DNA of 62,135 nt. Origin: Defluviitaleaceae bacterium. GTDB lineage: Bacteria > Bacillota > Clostridia > Lachnospirales > WQUN01. The stretch covers positions 1 to 62,135 of the forward strand of contig WRDO01000017.1 of NCBI GenBank assembly GCA_009779755.1, given 5' to 3'. Below are positions 25,998-34,158 of this stretch, one piece after another; position 1 is the first letter of the stretch, and the number at the start of each line of letters is the position of its first letter. The position numbers and the translations under genes were made by a program. The notes beneath the pieces are model-generated. The model was not told the DNA's origin. It was given only the letters and a program-made list of their open reading frames with translations, and did not search any database.

Positions 25998-26534
25998 ATG
26001 ATGAGATTGGATGATCTTACCGACGCCCAGCGCATGACCGAAACGGAAGCCTTCCGTGAAAGGCAAGAGCTCAGGATTATACGCGGCAAAATTATCGTGA
26101 TCGTTATCGCGTTGTTTATCATCGCGGGCGCGTTTATCAATTTGATATCAAATTTTACGCTCTGGCAATCGGTTGCCACCGTTGTCACCGTTTGCCTTGC
26201 CGTTGCCTTATTAAAAGGTGTGCCGTGGGTCAGGTATTTTATTATCGTTTCCATGCTGCTGGGGGCGTTCGCGGTTTTAAACATGTTGGATTCGGTACCC
26301 ATGACGGGCAATCCCGTTAATTACGGCCCGCAAATATCCGCCGATTTTAATACGCACACGGGCGAAACCGTCTATACCGTTATCGAAACCCCCAACACGC
26401 CCCTTTACCCGGCGGAGGGTTTTGCTTTCTTTTATTGGATGCTGTCGGCTTTGCTGCTTTGCTATTTGATATGCGCGGCATTGCTGATTTTTAATAAAAG
26501 CGTTAAGGAGTATTTATACGCGGTTAAATATTAA
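25998..26534 (+). CDS. Four-helix membrane protein of unknown function
   Basis: The 178-residue protein has a charged N-terminus and predicted transmembrane helices near residues 31-51, 56-74, 77-97 and 142-166. A loop of about 40 residues before the last helix is probably extracellular. AGGAG lies 9 nt before the ATG. I do not recognise a family. It lies between lysA and a QueG-like gene without overlap. Confidence 0.7.
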   Translation: MMRLDDLTDAQRMTETEAFRERQELRIIRGKIIVIVIALFIIAGAFINLISNFTLWQSVATVVTVCLAVALLKGVPWVRYFIIVSMLLGAFAVLNMLDSVPMTGNPVNYGPQISADFNTHTGETVYTVIETPNTPLYPAEGFAFFYWMLSALLLCYLICAALLIFNKSVKEYLYAVKY

Positions 26535-26553
26535 TGAAAGAAGCGGAAATAAA

Positions 26554-27459
26554 ATGACGAATCCCACAAAAATAATCGAAACCCTCGAAGCCGCGGGCTT
26601 TCGTGCCGCATTTTTACCTTATAGCGCAATCGAGCGGATTACGGCGGTATACGAAGGTTTGGCGGAAACCGCGCCTTCCTACGCGCAAAACGCCGCCAAG
26701 CATTTCCAAAAATTCCAACCGCCCGACATCCCTTTTGCACCTTTGTCCTTTTTGGTCGTCGCCTGCCCCAGCCCGCCCGCTCGTTTATCGGTGCGCGTCG
26801 AAGGCAAGGATATAAACATCCCCATACCCGCCATTTACATTGATAAGCCGTATATTGACAGTCACATGGAGGAATCGGTTGTTTCGGCAACGCAGGGGTA
26901 TCATACGGCGCACACGAAGGGCATCTCGCAGAAGTTGCTGACGGTGATGAGCGGACTGGGTACATACGGGCGCAACAATTTGTGCTATATAAAAGGCATC
27001 GGCAGCCATTGCCGCCTTGCGACCTTCTATACCGATGTTCCCTTCGACGGTGTTGTTCACGAACCGTTGACCTTCATGACTTCCTGCGCAACTTGCACCG
27101 TATGCCGCAAACGTTGCCCCACCGGAGCCATTACCGACGCGCCCGTTATCGACGCGGATTTATGCATCAACCAATACACCTACCGCTTGGACCCTCTGCC
27201 CGCGCACGTACCCAAAACCGCTTTTAACGCGTTGATCGGCTGTTGTTTGTGCCAAGACAAATGCCCCGCCAACCCCCGACCCAAGGAGGACGAATGGCAA
27301 ACCCTCTCCCTCGACGAAGGAGAAACGCGGGCGTTCCTCGCGTACGAAGACCCCATGCCGCCGGAGCTGGAAGCGAAGCTGAGCGATTTCTTCAAAAACG
27401 ACCACTTTTTATCCGTAGCGGGCAGGAACGCCGCTTGGGTGTTGCGGGTAGGCCGGTGA
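26554..27459 (+). CDS. Epoxyqueuosine reductase (QueG)-like 4Fe-4S protein
   Basis: The C-terminal half has two ferredoxin-type clusters: CATCTVCRKRCPTGAI and CCLCQDKCPANP. The N-terminal part resembles DUF1730 of QueG, with the GLGTYGRNNLCYIKG segment aligning to QueG's GLGWIGKNT. The aspartate-containing motif before it in true QueG is not evident. At 301 residues it is shorter than QueG, which also has HEAT repeats at its end. It may be a QueG-related reductase with another substrate. Confidence 0.78.
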   Translation: MTNPTKIIETLEAAGFRAAFLPYSAIERITAVYEGLAETAPSYAQNAAKHFQKFQPPDIPFAPLSFLVVACPSPPARLSVRVEGKDINIPIPAIYIDKPYIDSHMEESVVSATQGYHTAHTKGISQKLLTVMSGLGTYGRNNLCYIKGIGSHCRLATFYTDVPFDGVVHEPLTFMTSCATCTVCRKRCPTGAITDAPVIDADLCINQYTYRLDPLPAHVPKTAFNALIGCCLCQDKCPANPRPKEDEWQTLSLDEGETRAFLAYEDPMPPELEAKLSDFFKNDHFLSVAGRNAAWVLRVGR

Positions 27460-27548
27460 TGAAGGAAGATTATTTAAAGCGGTAAAGCGGTTGACAAAAG
27501 AACATCACGAAGCAGGTACAGCAATAATCATTTTGAAGGATTGGTTAT

Positions 27549-28112
27549 ATGAAGTTTGTTTGGATTTTCGGGCCGTCCTCCGTCGGAAAAATGACGGTGG
27601 GGCAATCGCTTGAAAAAATCACGGGCTTAAGGTTGTTCCATAACCATATGGTAATGGATTTGATATCCCATTTCGATGGCACAATGAAGGAAAGCGAAAG
27701 CAGGAGGCTAACCAAATTATTTATCGAAGAAATATTGGAAGCCGTAGCGGAAGGCGATTCTTACGGATTGATCTATACTTCGGTCAGTAAATTTGATAAT
27801 AAGAATTCGTGGGATTATTCGATGAAATTGGTGGATATATTCGAATCCCGCGGTGCGGAGATTTATTTCGCCGAGCTTGAGGCCGATATCGGGGAAAGGA
27901 TTAAACGCAATAAGACGCCCAACCGATTGGCCCACAAACCGTCAAAACGAAATATCGAAGCATCCGAAAAAGGGATTAGGGATTCGTACGAAAACGAAAG
28001 GACGAATTCGTTTGAAGGCGAAATCACACGCGAAAATTATATCCGCATTAATAATACGAACTTGTCGCCCGATGAAGCGGCCATGCTTATCAAAAACAAA
28101 TTCGTACTGTAA
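27549..28112 (+). CDS. P-loop kinase-like protein
   Basis: An N-terminal Walker A (FGPSSVGKMTVGQSL, residues about 6-20) and an HNHMVMDL segment give a shikimate/adenylylsulfate-kinase-like fold. Later charged helices (ERIKRNKTPNRLAHKPSKRN) could form a lid. AAGGA precedes the ATG. It stands alone, with 37 bp to thrS. The substrate is unknown; small-molecule or nucleotide kinase activity is inferred only from the fold. Confidence 0.7.
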   Translation: MKFVWIFGPSSVGKMTVGQSLEKITGLRLFHNHMVMDLISHFDGTMKESESRRLTKLFIEEILEAVAEGDSYGLIYTSVSKFDNKNSWDYSMKLVDIFESRGAEIYFAELEADIGERIKRNKTPNRLAHKPSKRNIEASEKGIRDSYENERTNSFEGEITRENYIRINNTNLSPDEAAMLIKNKFVL

Positions 28113-28148
28113 ATATCCCCACAACACGATTATAAAGGAGCGTTATCC

Positions 28149-29894
28149 ATGCAAAACCAATCCCCCGACCTGCAAGCATTACGCCATACCACGGCGCACA
28201 TACTCGCCCAGGCGGTAAAGCGTTTATACCCGACCGTAACGCTGGCCATCGGCCCGGCGATCGCGGACGGGTTTTATTATGACTTTGACACGGAAACACC
28301 CTTAACCCCCGCCGACATTGAAAAAATCGAAAAGGAAATGAAGAAAATAATCAAGGAAAGCCTGCCGCTGGAAGCCTTTACGTTAAACGGCGACGAAGCG
28401 CTTGCGTACGTTGACGGGCAAAAAGAGCCTTACAAGCGGGAGCTTATCGAGGATTTGTTAAACCCGAAAGACCCCGCGAAAACCCCCGCCACGGAATTTT
28501 CCTTTTACAAGCAAGGCGAGTTCGTAGATTTATGCGCGGGTCCGCATTTGGATAAAACGGGGCGCATCAAAGCGTTCAAGCTCACGTCTACGGCGGGCGC
28601 GTATTGGCGCGGGGACGAAAAACGCCAAATGCTTTCGCGCATTTACGGCACGGCGTTCCCCACCCGCGAGGAACTTGACGCGCACCTTGAGCGCATTGAG
28701 GAAGCGAAAAAGCGCGACCACCGCAAGCTGGGGCGCGAAATGAAGCTGTTCGCTTTCATGGAGGACGCGCCGGGGATGCCCTTCTATCTGCCCAAGGGAC
28801 TGATCCTCAAAAATCGCCTCATCGAATATTGGCGCAAGATTCACAAAAAATACAACTATTTGGAAATCCAAACCCCGCAAATCATGATGTCCAAGCTGTG
28901 GGACCGCAGCGGGCACACAGGCTATTACATGGACGGCATGTATTCTTCGTTAATCGACGAAACTACTTATTTTATCAAACCCATGAACTGCCCCGGCGGA
29001 ATGCTGGCATACGGTATCGACCTGCACAGTTACAAGGAATTCCCCCTGCGCGTAGCGGAATTGGGGCTTGTCCACCGCAACGAGCTTTCGGGGACGCTGC
29101 ACGGCTTGATGCGCCTGCGCCAATTTACGCAGGACGACGCGCATATTTATATGATGGAATCGCAGTTGAAGGATGAAATCAAATCCGTCATCCGCCTGTA
29201 CGAGGACATTTACGCCGCCTTTGGCTTGAACGAATTCTATTTTGAGCTTTCCACCCGCCCCGAAAACTCCATCGGCTCCGACGAAGGCTGGGAAAAAGCG
29301 ACGACGGCACTCCGGGAAGCCCTTGAAGAATTAGGGCGCCCTTACGAAATTAACGAAGGCGACGGTGCCTTTTACGGCCCCAAAATCGACTTCCAAATCC
29401 ACGACAGCTTGGGGCGGAGCTGGCAATGCGGCACCATCCAATGCGACATGCAGCTGCCCGAACGCTTCGACCTTACCTATATCGGCGCCGACGGCGCGAA
29501 GCACCGCCCCGTAATGATCCACCGCACCTGCTTCGGTTCGTTGGACCGTTTCCTGGGCGTACTCACCGAGCATTGCGCGGGTTGGTTCCCATTCTGGCTG
29601 ACCCCGGTGCAAGCCATCGTCATCCCCATCGCCGAACGCCACCACGAAGCCGCGCAAAAAGTATTGTCCCAACTCGAAGCCGCGGGCATCCGCGCCGAAT
29701 TGGACGACCGCAGCGAAAAGATGGGCTTCAAAATCCGCGAAGCCCAATTGCAAAAAATTCCCCGGATGCTGATTATCGGCGACAAGGAAGCGGAGGAAGG
29801 TACGGCTTCACTTAGGAGCCGCGAAAACGGGGATGAAGGTGCGCAAGAGTTGGGCGGGTTGATTGAAAAGTGGAAACGGGAAGCGGATTTTTAA
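28149..29894 (+). CDS. thrS: Threonyl-tRNA synthetase lacking the TGS domain
   Basis: This class II synthetase charges tRNA-Thr. The editing domain starts at once (LRHTTAHILAQAVKRLYP with HxxxH, and later CAGPHLDKTGR). It is followed by the catalytic core with MNCPGGM, RVAELGLVHRNELSGTLHGLMRLRQFTQDDAHIY and the C-terminal anticodon-binding domain. At 581 residues it is about 60 shorter than typical ThrS because the N-terminal TGS domain is absent. AAAGGAG precedes the ATG and no upstream frame supplies TGS. No T-box is visible in the 36-bp spacer. Confidence 0.94.
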   Translation: MQNQSPDLQALRHTTAHILAQAVKRLYPTVTLAIGPAIADGFYYDFDTETPLTPADIEKIEKEMKKIIKESLPLEAFTLNGDEALAYVDGQKEPYKRELIEDLLNPKDPAKTPATEFSFYKQGEFVDLCAGPHLDKTGRIKAFKLTSTAGAYWRGDEKRQMLSRIYGTAFPTREELDAHLERIEEAKKRDHRKLGREMKLFAFMEDAPGMPFYLPKGLILKNRLIEYWRKIHKKYNYLEIQTPQIMMSKLWDRSGHTGYYMDGMYSSLIDETTYFIKPMNCPGGMLAYGIDLHSYKEFPLRVAELGLVHRNELSGTLHGLMRLRQFTQDDAHIYMMESQLKDEIKSVIRLYEDIYAAFGLNEFYFELSTRPENSIGSDEGWEKATTALREALEELGRPYEINEGDGAFYGPKIDFQIHDSLGRSWQCGTIQCDMQLPERFDLTYIGADGAKHRPVMIHRTCFGSLDRFLGVLTEHCAGWFPFWLTPVQAIVIPIAERHHEAAQKVLSQLEAAGIRAELDDRSEKMGFKIREAQLQKIPRMLIIGDKEAEEGTASLRSRENGDEGAQELGGLIEKWKREADF

Positions 29895-29912
29895 AATGGG
29901 AGAAAATAAATC

Positions 29913-31130
29913 ATGTTTCCGTTTAAAACGATTGCTTTCTTGGTCTTTATTGATCAAGGTATAAAAATCTTTATAGCGCTTACCGTCGGGGATAATGTTA
30001 TCGCCATAATTCCTGACAGATTATTTATCGAAACATATTTAAATACCCATATGCAATACATTCCTATTGATAATTATACAAACCTTAACAGAATACTATA
30101 TATTGTTCATATGACGATAATCGCTGTTTTCTTTATAATTCTTTACCGGTTTACGCGGTATTTTTATAATAAACACGAAGTATGGGACGGTTATATTGTA
30201 TTCATATTTTCTGCGTTGATATGCAGGATAACAGACACGATTGCCCGTGGGGGGGTTCTTGATTTTATTTCTCTTCAATTCAGACAATCTTACCGGACAA
30301 CAGCATATATTTTTGATTTTGCTGATATATATTTAGCCATATTCGCAATAATGTTCGCCATTCGCATAATTTTTATGATTGCAGAAACCTATGAAAAAGA
30401 AAAGATAAATAAGCAATCAAGCCATGGATTCGAAGAATGTACGCAGCAAAGAATACCAAATTTTGCAAATATAAAGAAATGGATTCAGACCGGATTGCCA
30501 TATAAGAAGAGCGATACCGTACAAAACAACCGTTTATTTATAGGCAGTGCCGTTTCAACAATATTCATATGTATTGTAATAACGTATTTTATCGTTGTAG
30601 ATATCTCTAAGGAAAATAATGACAATTACATAAGAATCGGCGGTATGAATGTCAGCACATCAATAACCGAACTCATTCTAAGTTACGATATGAATATCCA
30701 TTCAAACGTTGTGATATGGGAACCCTTAACAAACGCAGATATTGAACCTTTGAAATATATACCGGGGCTTCGGACGTTGTATCTAATGGGGCATACTATC
30801 AATAATATTGATGTTTTGGCCCATTTGACGGAGTTGGAAGAATTATGGCTTACCGGAAACGACATTGCGGAAATTGATGTGTTAGTAAATTTACCTAAAT
30901 TAAAAATACTGTATCTTGGGGGCAACCAAATAACCGACATAAGTCCGTTAAAGGGATTAAAGGATTTAGAGGTTTTGGTTTTAGTAAACAATAACATAAC
31001 AGACGTCAGCAGTTTAATGGGTTTAATCAATTTGCAAGATTTATGGTTAAACGGAAATCCGCTTGCTTACTATCAAATTAACGAGCTCAAAACGGCATTG
31101 CCGAATGTAAATATACGGTTTGATTCCTAA
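29913..31130 (+). CDS. LspA-like membrane domain fused to leucine-rich repeats
   Basis: Residues 1-160 resemble lipoprotein signal peptidase (LspA). The DQxxK-like motif FIDQGIKIFI (Asp14, Lys18) is followed by an Asn-containing loop, then RITDTIARGGVLDF (Asp108) and FDFADIYLAIF (Asp138). The last two match the paired catalytic aspartates of LspA. Four helices lie near 6-26, 62-82, 92-108 and 133-157. A fifth helix (about 208-230) is followed by an internalin-like LRR array (about 252-405; LRTLYLMG, LEELWLTGN, LKILYLGGNQITDI). The gene is AT-rich compared with its neighbours. Whether the aspartates act as a protease is untested. Confidence 0.75.
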   Translation: MFPFKTIAFLVFIDQGIKIFIALTVGDNVIAIIPDRLFIETYLNTHMQYIPIDNYTNLNRILYIVHMTIIAVFFIILYRFTRYFYNKHEVWDGYIVFIFSALICRITDTIARGGVLDFISLQFRQSYRTTAYIFDFADIYLAIFAIMFAIRIIFMIAETYEKEKINKQSSHGFEECTQQRIPNFANIKKWIQTGLPYKKSDTVQNNRLFIGSAVSTIFICIVITYFIVVDISKENNDNYIRIGGMNVSTSITELILSYDMNIHSNVVIWEPLTNADIEPLKYIPGLRTLYLMGHTINNIDVLAHLTELEELWLTGNDIAEIDVLVNLPKLKILYLGGNQITDISPLKGLKDLEVLVLVNNNITDVSSLMGLINLQDLWLNGNPLAYYQINELKTALPNVNIRFDS

Positions 31131-31228
31131 CCATGATATATATAGAATTGAAGTAAAAATAAAACTTCGGGGTTGAGTACGCTGGATAAATATTTTTTTG
31201 AACTCTTTAATAGAAAGCCGTTAGCTTA

Positions 31229-32566
31229 ATGACAAAGCCTATGCGATTACCCGAAACCTTCCTTTCCCGAATACGCGAGCAATTGTGTGCCGCGCACGAA
31301 ACAGGGGAGGATTTTTTTGCGTTCGCCGCCGCGTATGATGAGGAACCTTGGCGGGGGGTACGGATAAATCGATTAAAAATCGACGACACAAACGCGGGTT
31401 TACCCGTTATCGGCGAAGAAAAATCCTTCACCCCCGTCCCGTGGTGCGCGGAGGGGTATGCCTACCGCGAACCCCTGCCCTTGGGCCAATCCCTTGCGTA
31501 TCTCCAAGGGCTTTTTTACATACAGGAGCCGTCGGCGATGTCTCCTGCGTCACTACTGGACGCCAAACCCGGCGAGCGGATACTCGACCTGTGCGCCGCG
31601 CCCGGGGGTAAAACCACGCAAATCGCGGGGGCGTTGCAGGGGGAAGGCTTGCTCGTCGCCAACGACGCCTCTCCCACCCGCGCGCAAGCCTTGGTACGTA
31701 ATATCGAACGCGCGGGTGTACGTAACGCCGTTATCCTAACGGAGCAGCCCCGAAAATTGGCCGAACGCTTCCCCGCGTTTTTCGACCGCGTACTCGCGGA
31801 CACGCCCTGCTCCGGCGAAGGAATGTTCCGCCGCGACGCGGATGTGTTGAAGGCCTACACCGCAAACAAGCCCGAGGCTTGTGCCGCCATCCAATCCGAC
31901 ATCCTGCGCCATGCCGCCGCGATGGTAAAACCCGGGGGACGGCTGGTTTATTCGACGTGTACCTTCAACACGATTGAAAACGAGGAAGTCATTGAAAAAT
32001 TTTTATCTTCTTATGATGAATTTTCGTTAATAAAAATTAAACGCCTTTGGCCGCATAAGGACATCGGCGAAGGGCATTTCGTGGCTGTTTTGGAAAAAAG
32101 CGAATACGGTGTGCGGAATACGGAATGCGGAATAAAAAGCGATATAACGGCACCTCCTTCCGCGTTCGTTAATTTTTGCCGTGTATATTTAACCGGAGAA
32201 GCCTTGCCCAGTTATGCCGTTATGCACAATCATAATCTGTATCTCCAACCCGAACCGCTTGCGTTAAACGGCCTGCGGGTAGCCCGCAGTGGGTGGCATG
32301 CGGGCGAAATTTCGAAGGGCCGTTTTATTCCTTCGCAAGCATTGGCGATGGGGTTACGCATGACGGAAACCCGTTACGCCGTCGATCTGACCGAAGCGGA
32401 AGCGTGGCGGTATGTGCGGGGGGAATCCCTCGATTACGGCGCAAACGATTTACCCACCGACAAGCCGTGGGTCCTCGTTTGCCATGCCGGCCATCCCCTC
32501 GGTTGGGGCCGCTTCGTACAGGGACGTCTAAAAAACCACCTACCCGTAGGCTGGGTGCGTCCGTAG
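31229..32566 (+). CDS. NOL1/NOP2/Sun family rRNA cytosine-C5 methyltransferase (RsmF-like)
   Basis: The enzyme makes m5C in rRNA. The SAM-binding motif is LDLCAAPGGKTTQIAG, motif IV is ADTPCSGEGMF and motif VI is YSTCTFNTIENEEV; both catalytic cysteines are present. The C-terminal region (about 300-445) resembles the RsmF extension. Near residue 292 a short 14-bp-period DNA repeat (32102-32134) inserts the peptide EYGVRNTECGI. The ATG at 31229 lacks a strong ribosome binding site; the ATG at 31241 is an alternative. Confidence 0.88.
   Translation: MTKPMRLPETFLSRIREQLCAAHETGEDFFAFAAAYDEEPWRGVRINRLKIDDTNAGLPVIGEEKSFTPVPWCAEGYAYREPLPLGQSLAYLQGLFYIQEPSAMSPASLLDAKPGERILDLCAAPGGKTTQIAGALQGEGLLVANDASPTRAQALVRNIERAGVRNAVILTEQPRKLAERFPAFFDRVLADTPCSGEGMFRRDADVLKAYTANKPEACAAIQSDILRHAAAMVKPGGRLVYSTCTFNTIENEEVIEKFLSSYDEFSLIKIKRLWPHKDIGEGHFVAVLEKSEYGVRNTECGIKSDITAPPSAFVNFCRVYLTGEALPSYAVMHNHNLYLQPEPLALNGLRVARSGWHAGEISKGRFIPSQALAMGLRMTETRYAVDLTEAEAWRYVRGESLDYGANDLPTDKPWVLVCHAGHPLGWGRFVQGRLKNHLPVGWVRP
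32102..32134 (+). repeat. Short tandem repeat (14-bp unit) inside the rRNA methyltransferase gene
   Basis: GAATACGGTGTGCG and GAATACGGAATGCG are followed by a partial third copy, about 2.4 units. They encode YGVRNTECGI in a loop before the C-terminal domain. Similar degenerate G-A-A-T-A-C-G-G repeats occur as spacer sequence in many bacteria. Confidence 0.6.
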
Positions 32567-32591
32567 GCTTGTATATTGGTATATTCCCCTT

Positions 32592-32636
32592 CCCCCTTAC
32601 CATATATTTGATATAAATGGTAAAAGGGGATTTTTT
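32592..32636 (+). promoter_or_regulatory. Leader hairpin containing the ribosome binding site, followed by six Ts
   Basis: Arms at 32592-32603 and 32617-32629 pair with one short bulge. The 3' arm contains AAAAGGGG, which is the ribosome binding site of the gene starting at 32637, and is followed by TTTTTT (32631-32636). The structure could terminate transcription of the methyltransferase gene, hide the ribosome binding site, or do both. Confidence 0.55.
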
Positions 32637-33014
32637 ATGAACGGATTTAACCATTCGATAAAACAGTTGGTTATCGGCGTGTTGATGGGTTTTGCCATCA
32701 CGGCGATCGTCTTTTTGGGGTACGCGATGCTGATCACGTACACGCAAATGAGCGAGCGCAGCTTACCTATGGTGGTGGCGGTGACGACGTTGTTGTCCGT
32801 ATTGGTCGCGGGTTTTGACGCGGCGAGGGGCGTACATGTTAAGGGTTGGTTGTGGGGTATGGGGGCCGGATTCCTGTACATAGCGGTACTGGCGATTATC
32901 ATGATGGTGATGCTCCCCGACTTCGGCGTGGACGGTCGTACCGTTTTGGTGACGGCATTGGCTATTGTGGGCGGCGGGCTTGGTGGTATACTGGGAATCA
33001 ATATAAAACGGTAG
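32637..33014 (+). CDS. TIGR04086 family membrane protein
   Basis: The 125-residue protein has four predicted transmembrane helices and is rich in glycine and valine. It matches the TIGR04086 family of Clostridia, whose role is unknown. The ATG follows a hairpin that contains its AGGGG site. The uppP gene starts 18 bp downstream, so both are probably cotranscribed. Confidence 0.75.
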   Translation: MNGFNHSIKQLVIGVLMGFAITAIVFLGYAMLITYTQMSERSLPMVVAVTTLLSVLVAGFDAARGVHVKGWLWGMGAGFLYIAVLAIIMMVMLPDFGVDGRTVLVTALAIVGGGLGGILGINIKR

Positions 33015-33032
33015 CTACAAAGGGGTATGCGC

Positions 33033-33851
33033 ATGAGCGTGTGGCAAGCGATACTGCTGGGTATTGTGCAGGGTATAACGGAATTCCTTCCCGTAAGTTC
33101 CTCCGGTCATTTGGTTGTTTTACAACGGGTCTTTGGGATGGACGAACCCGCGCTGACCTTCGATATCGTCGTACACCTGGGGTCGTTGGTTTCGATTTTC
33201 GTTTTCTTTTGGAAGGATATATGGGCGTTGATCAAAAGACCCTTCTCCAGGATGACGGGTTTGTTAATCGTGGCGACGGTGCCTGTGGTTATAACAGGGT
33301 TCTTTGCGCGTGATTTCGTTGAAAACCAATTGCGAAGCCCTTGGGTGTTGGCGGTCGCATTTACCGTCACCGGGTTTCTCTTGGTTGCGGCGGATTATTT
33401 TACGAATAACGGCAAACGGGACGGCATCAACGTACGCAAACGGGTTGACCGCGATATCACCTTCGCGGACGCGGCAATCATCGGCTGTATGCAGGCTTTG
33501 GCCGTGCCGCCGGGTATCTCCCGCTCGGGCGCGACGCTCGCAGGCGCGTTGGGCCGCGGGTTTAACCGCGAAATCGCTACGCGTTTTATCTTCTTTATGG
33601 CGATCATCGCGATTGCGGGTGCGGGTGCGTTGGAAGCAAGTGAACTGGTTCGCGGCAACGTAACGGTCGATGCTGTGGGTTTCGCGCCGCTTATGGTCGG
33701 CTTCCTTGTTTCCGCCGCGGTAGGTTACTTGGCTATCAGCCTTTTGCTCAAATTGCTTAAGGCCGCGAAGCTGCGGTATTTTTCCTTCTATGTATGGGCG
33801 TTGGCGATTTTTATCCTGCTCGACATGGCGGTATTAAACCTATTTTTCTAG
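33033..33851 (+). CDS. uppP: Undecaprenyl-diphosphatase UppP
   Basis: UppP (BacA) dephosphorylates undecaprenyl diphosphate, recycling the cell-wall lipid carrier, and confers bacitracin resistance. The two signature blocks are present: GIVQGITEFLPVSSSGHLVVLQ and ALAVPPGISRSGATLAG. The protein has about eight transmembrane helices. The ATG at 33033 lies 7 nt after AGGGG, whereas the ATG at 33027 is too close. The length of 272 residues is normal. Confidence 0.95.
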   Translation: MSVWQAILLGIVQGITEFLPVSSSGHLVVLQRVFGMDEPALTFDIVVHLGSLVSIFVFFWKDIWALIKRPFSRMTGLLIVATVPVVITGFFARDFVENQLRSPWVLAVAFTVTGFLLVAADYFTNNGKRDGINVRKRVDRDITFADAAIIGCMQALAVPPGISRSGATLAGALGRGFNREIATRFIFFMAIIAIAGAGALEASELVRGNVTVDAVGFAPLMVGFLVSAAVGYLAISLLLKLLKAAKLRYFSFYVWALAIFILLDMAVLNLFF

Positions 33852-33866
33852 GAAAGGCGAATCCAT

Positions 33867-34130
33867 ATGGCGCGGATGTACGACTTACGCCAGAAGGAAA
33901 TCATTAATACGAAGGACGGCGTACGGTTCGGTTTCGTCAGCGACCTCGTAATCGACGTGGAAGAAGGAAAGATACAGGCGTTGATCGTCCCCGGCCCGGG
34001 GCGCGTTTTGGGTGTTTTCGGCCGCGATCAGGAATACCGTATCCCATGGAAGGACATTACGAAGATAGGCGAGGATATTATATTGGTGGATTGCGACAGC
34101 GATAAAGCGCTGAAGGAAAGCGAAGTATAG
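33867..34130 (+). CDS. YlmC/YmxH family PRC-barrel sporulation protein
   Basis: The 87-residue PRC-barrel protein has the family core: the N-terminal RQKEIINTKDGVRFGFVSDLVIDVEEGKIQALIV and then YRIPWKDITKIGEDIILVD. YlmC and YmxH are conserved in spore-forming Firmicutes, where their function is poorly known. AGGAAAGG lies before the ATG. The gene follows uppP by 15 bp and converges on apbE. Confidence 0.85.
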   Translation: MARMYDLRQKEIINTKDGVRFGFVSDLVIDVEEGKIQALIVPGPGRVLGVFGRDQEYRIPWKDITKIGEDIILVDCDSDKALKESEV

Positions 34131-34158
34131 AAACGCTTGCCGCTGTCGGGCAAATAAT

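Noticed and set aside
28113..28148. T-box leaders before thrS, alaS or pheS
   Set aside because: The upstream spacers are too short or lack the specifier and T-box sequences.
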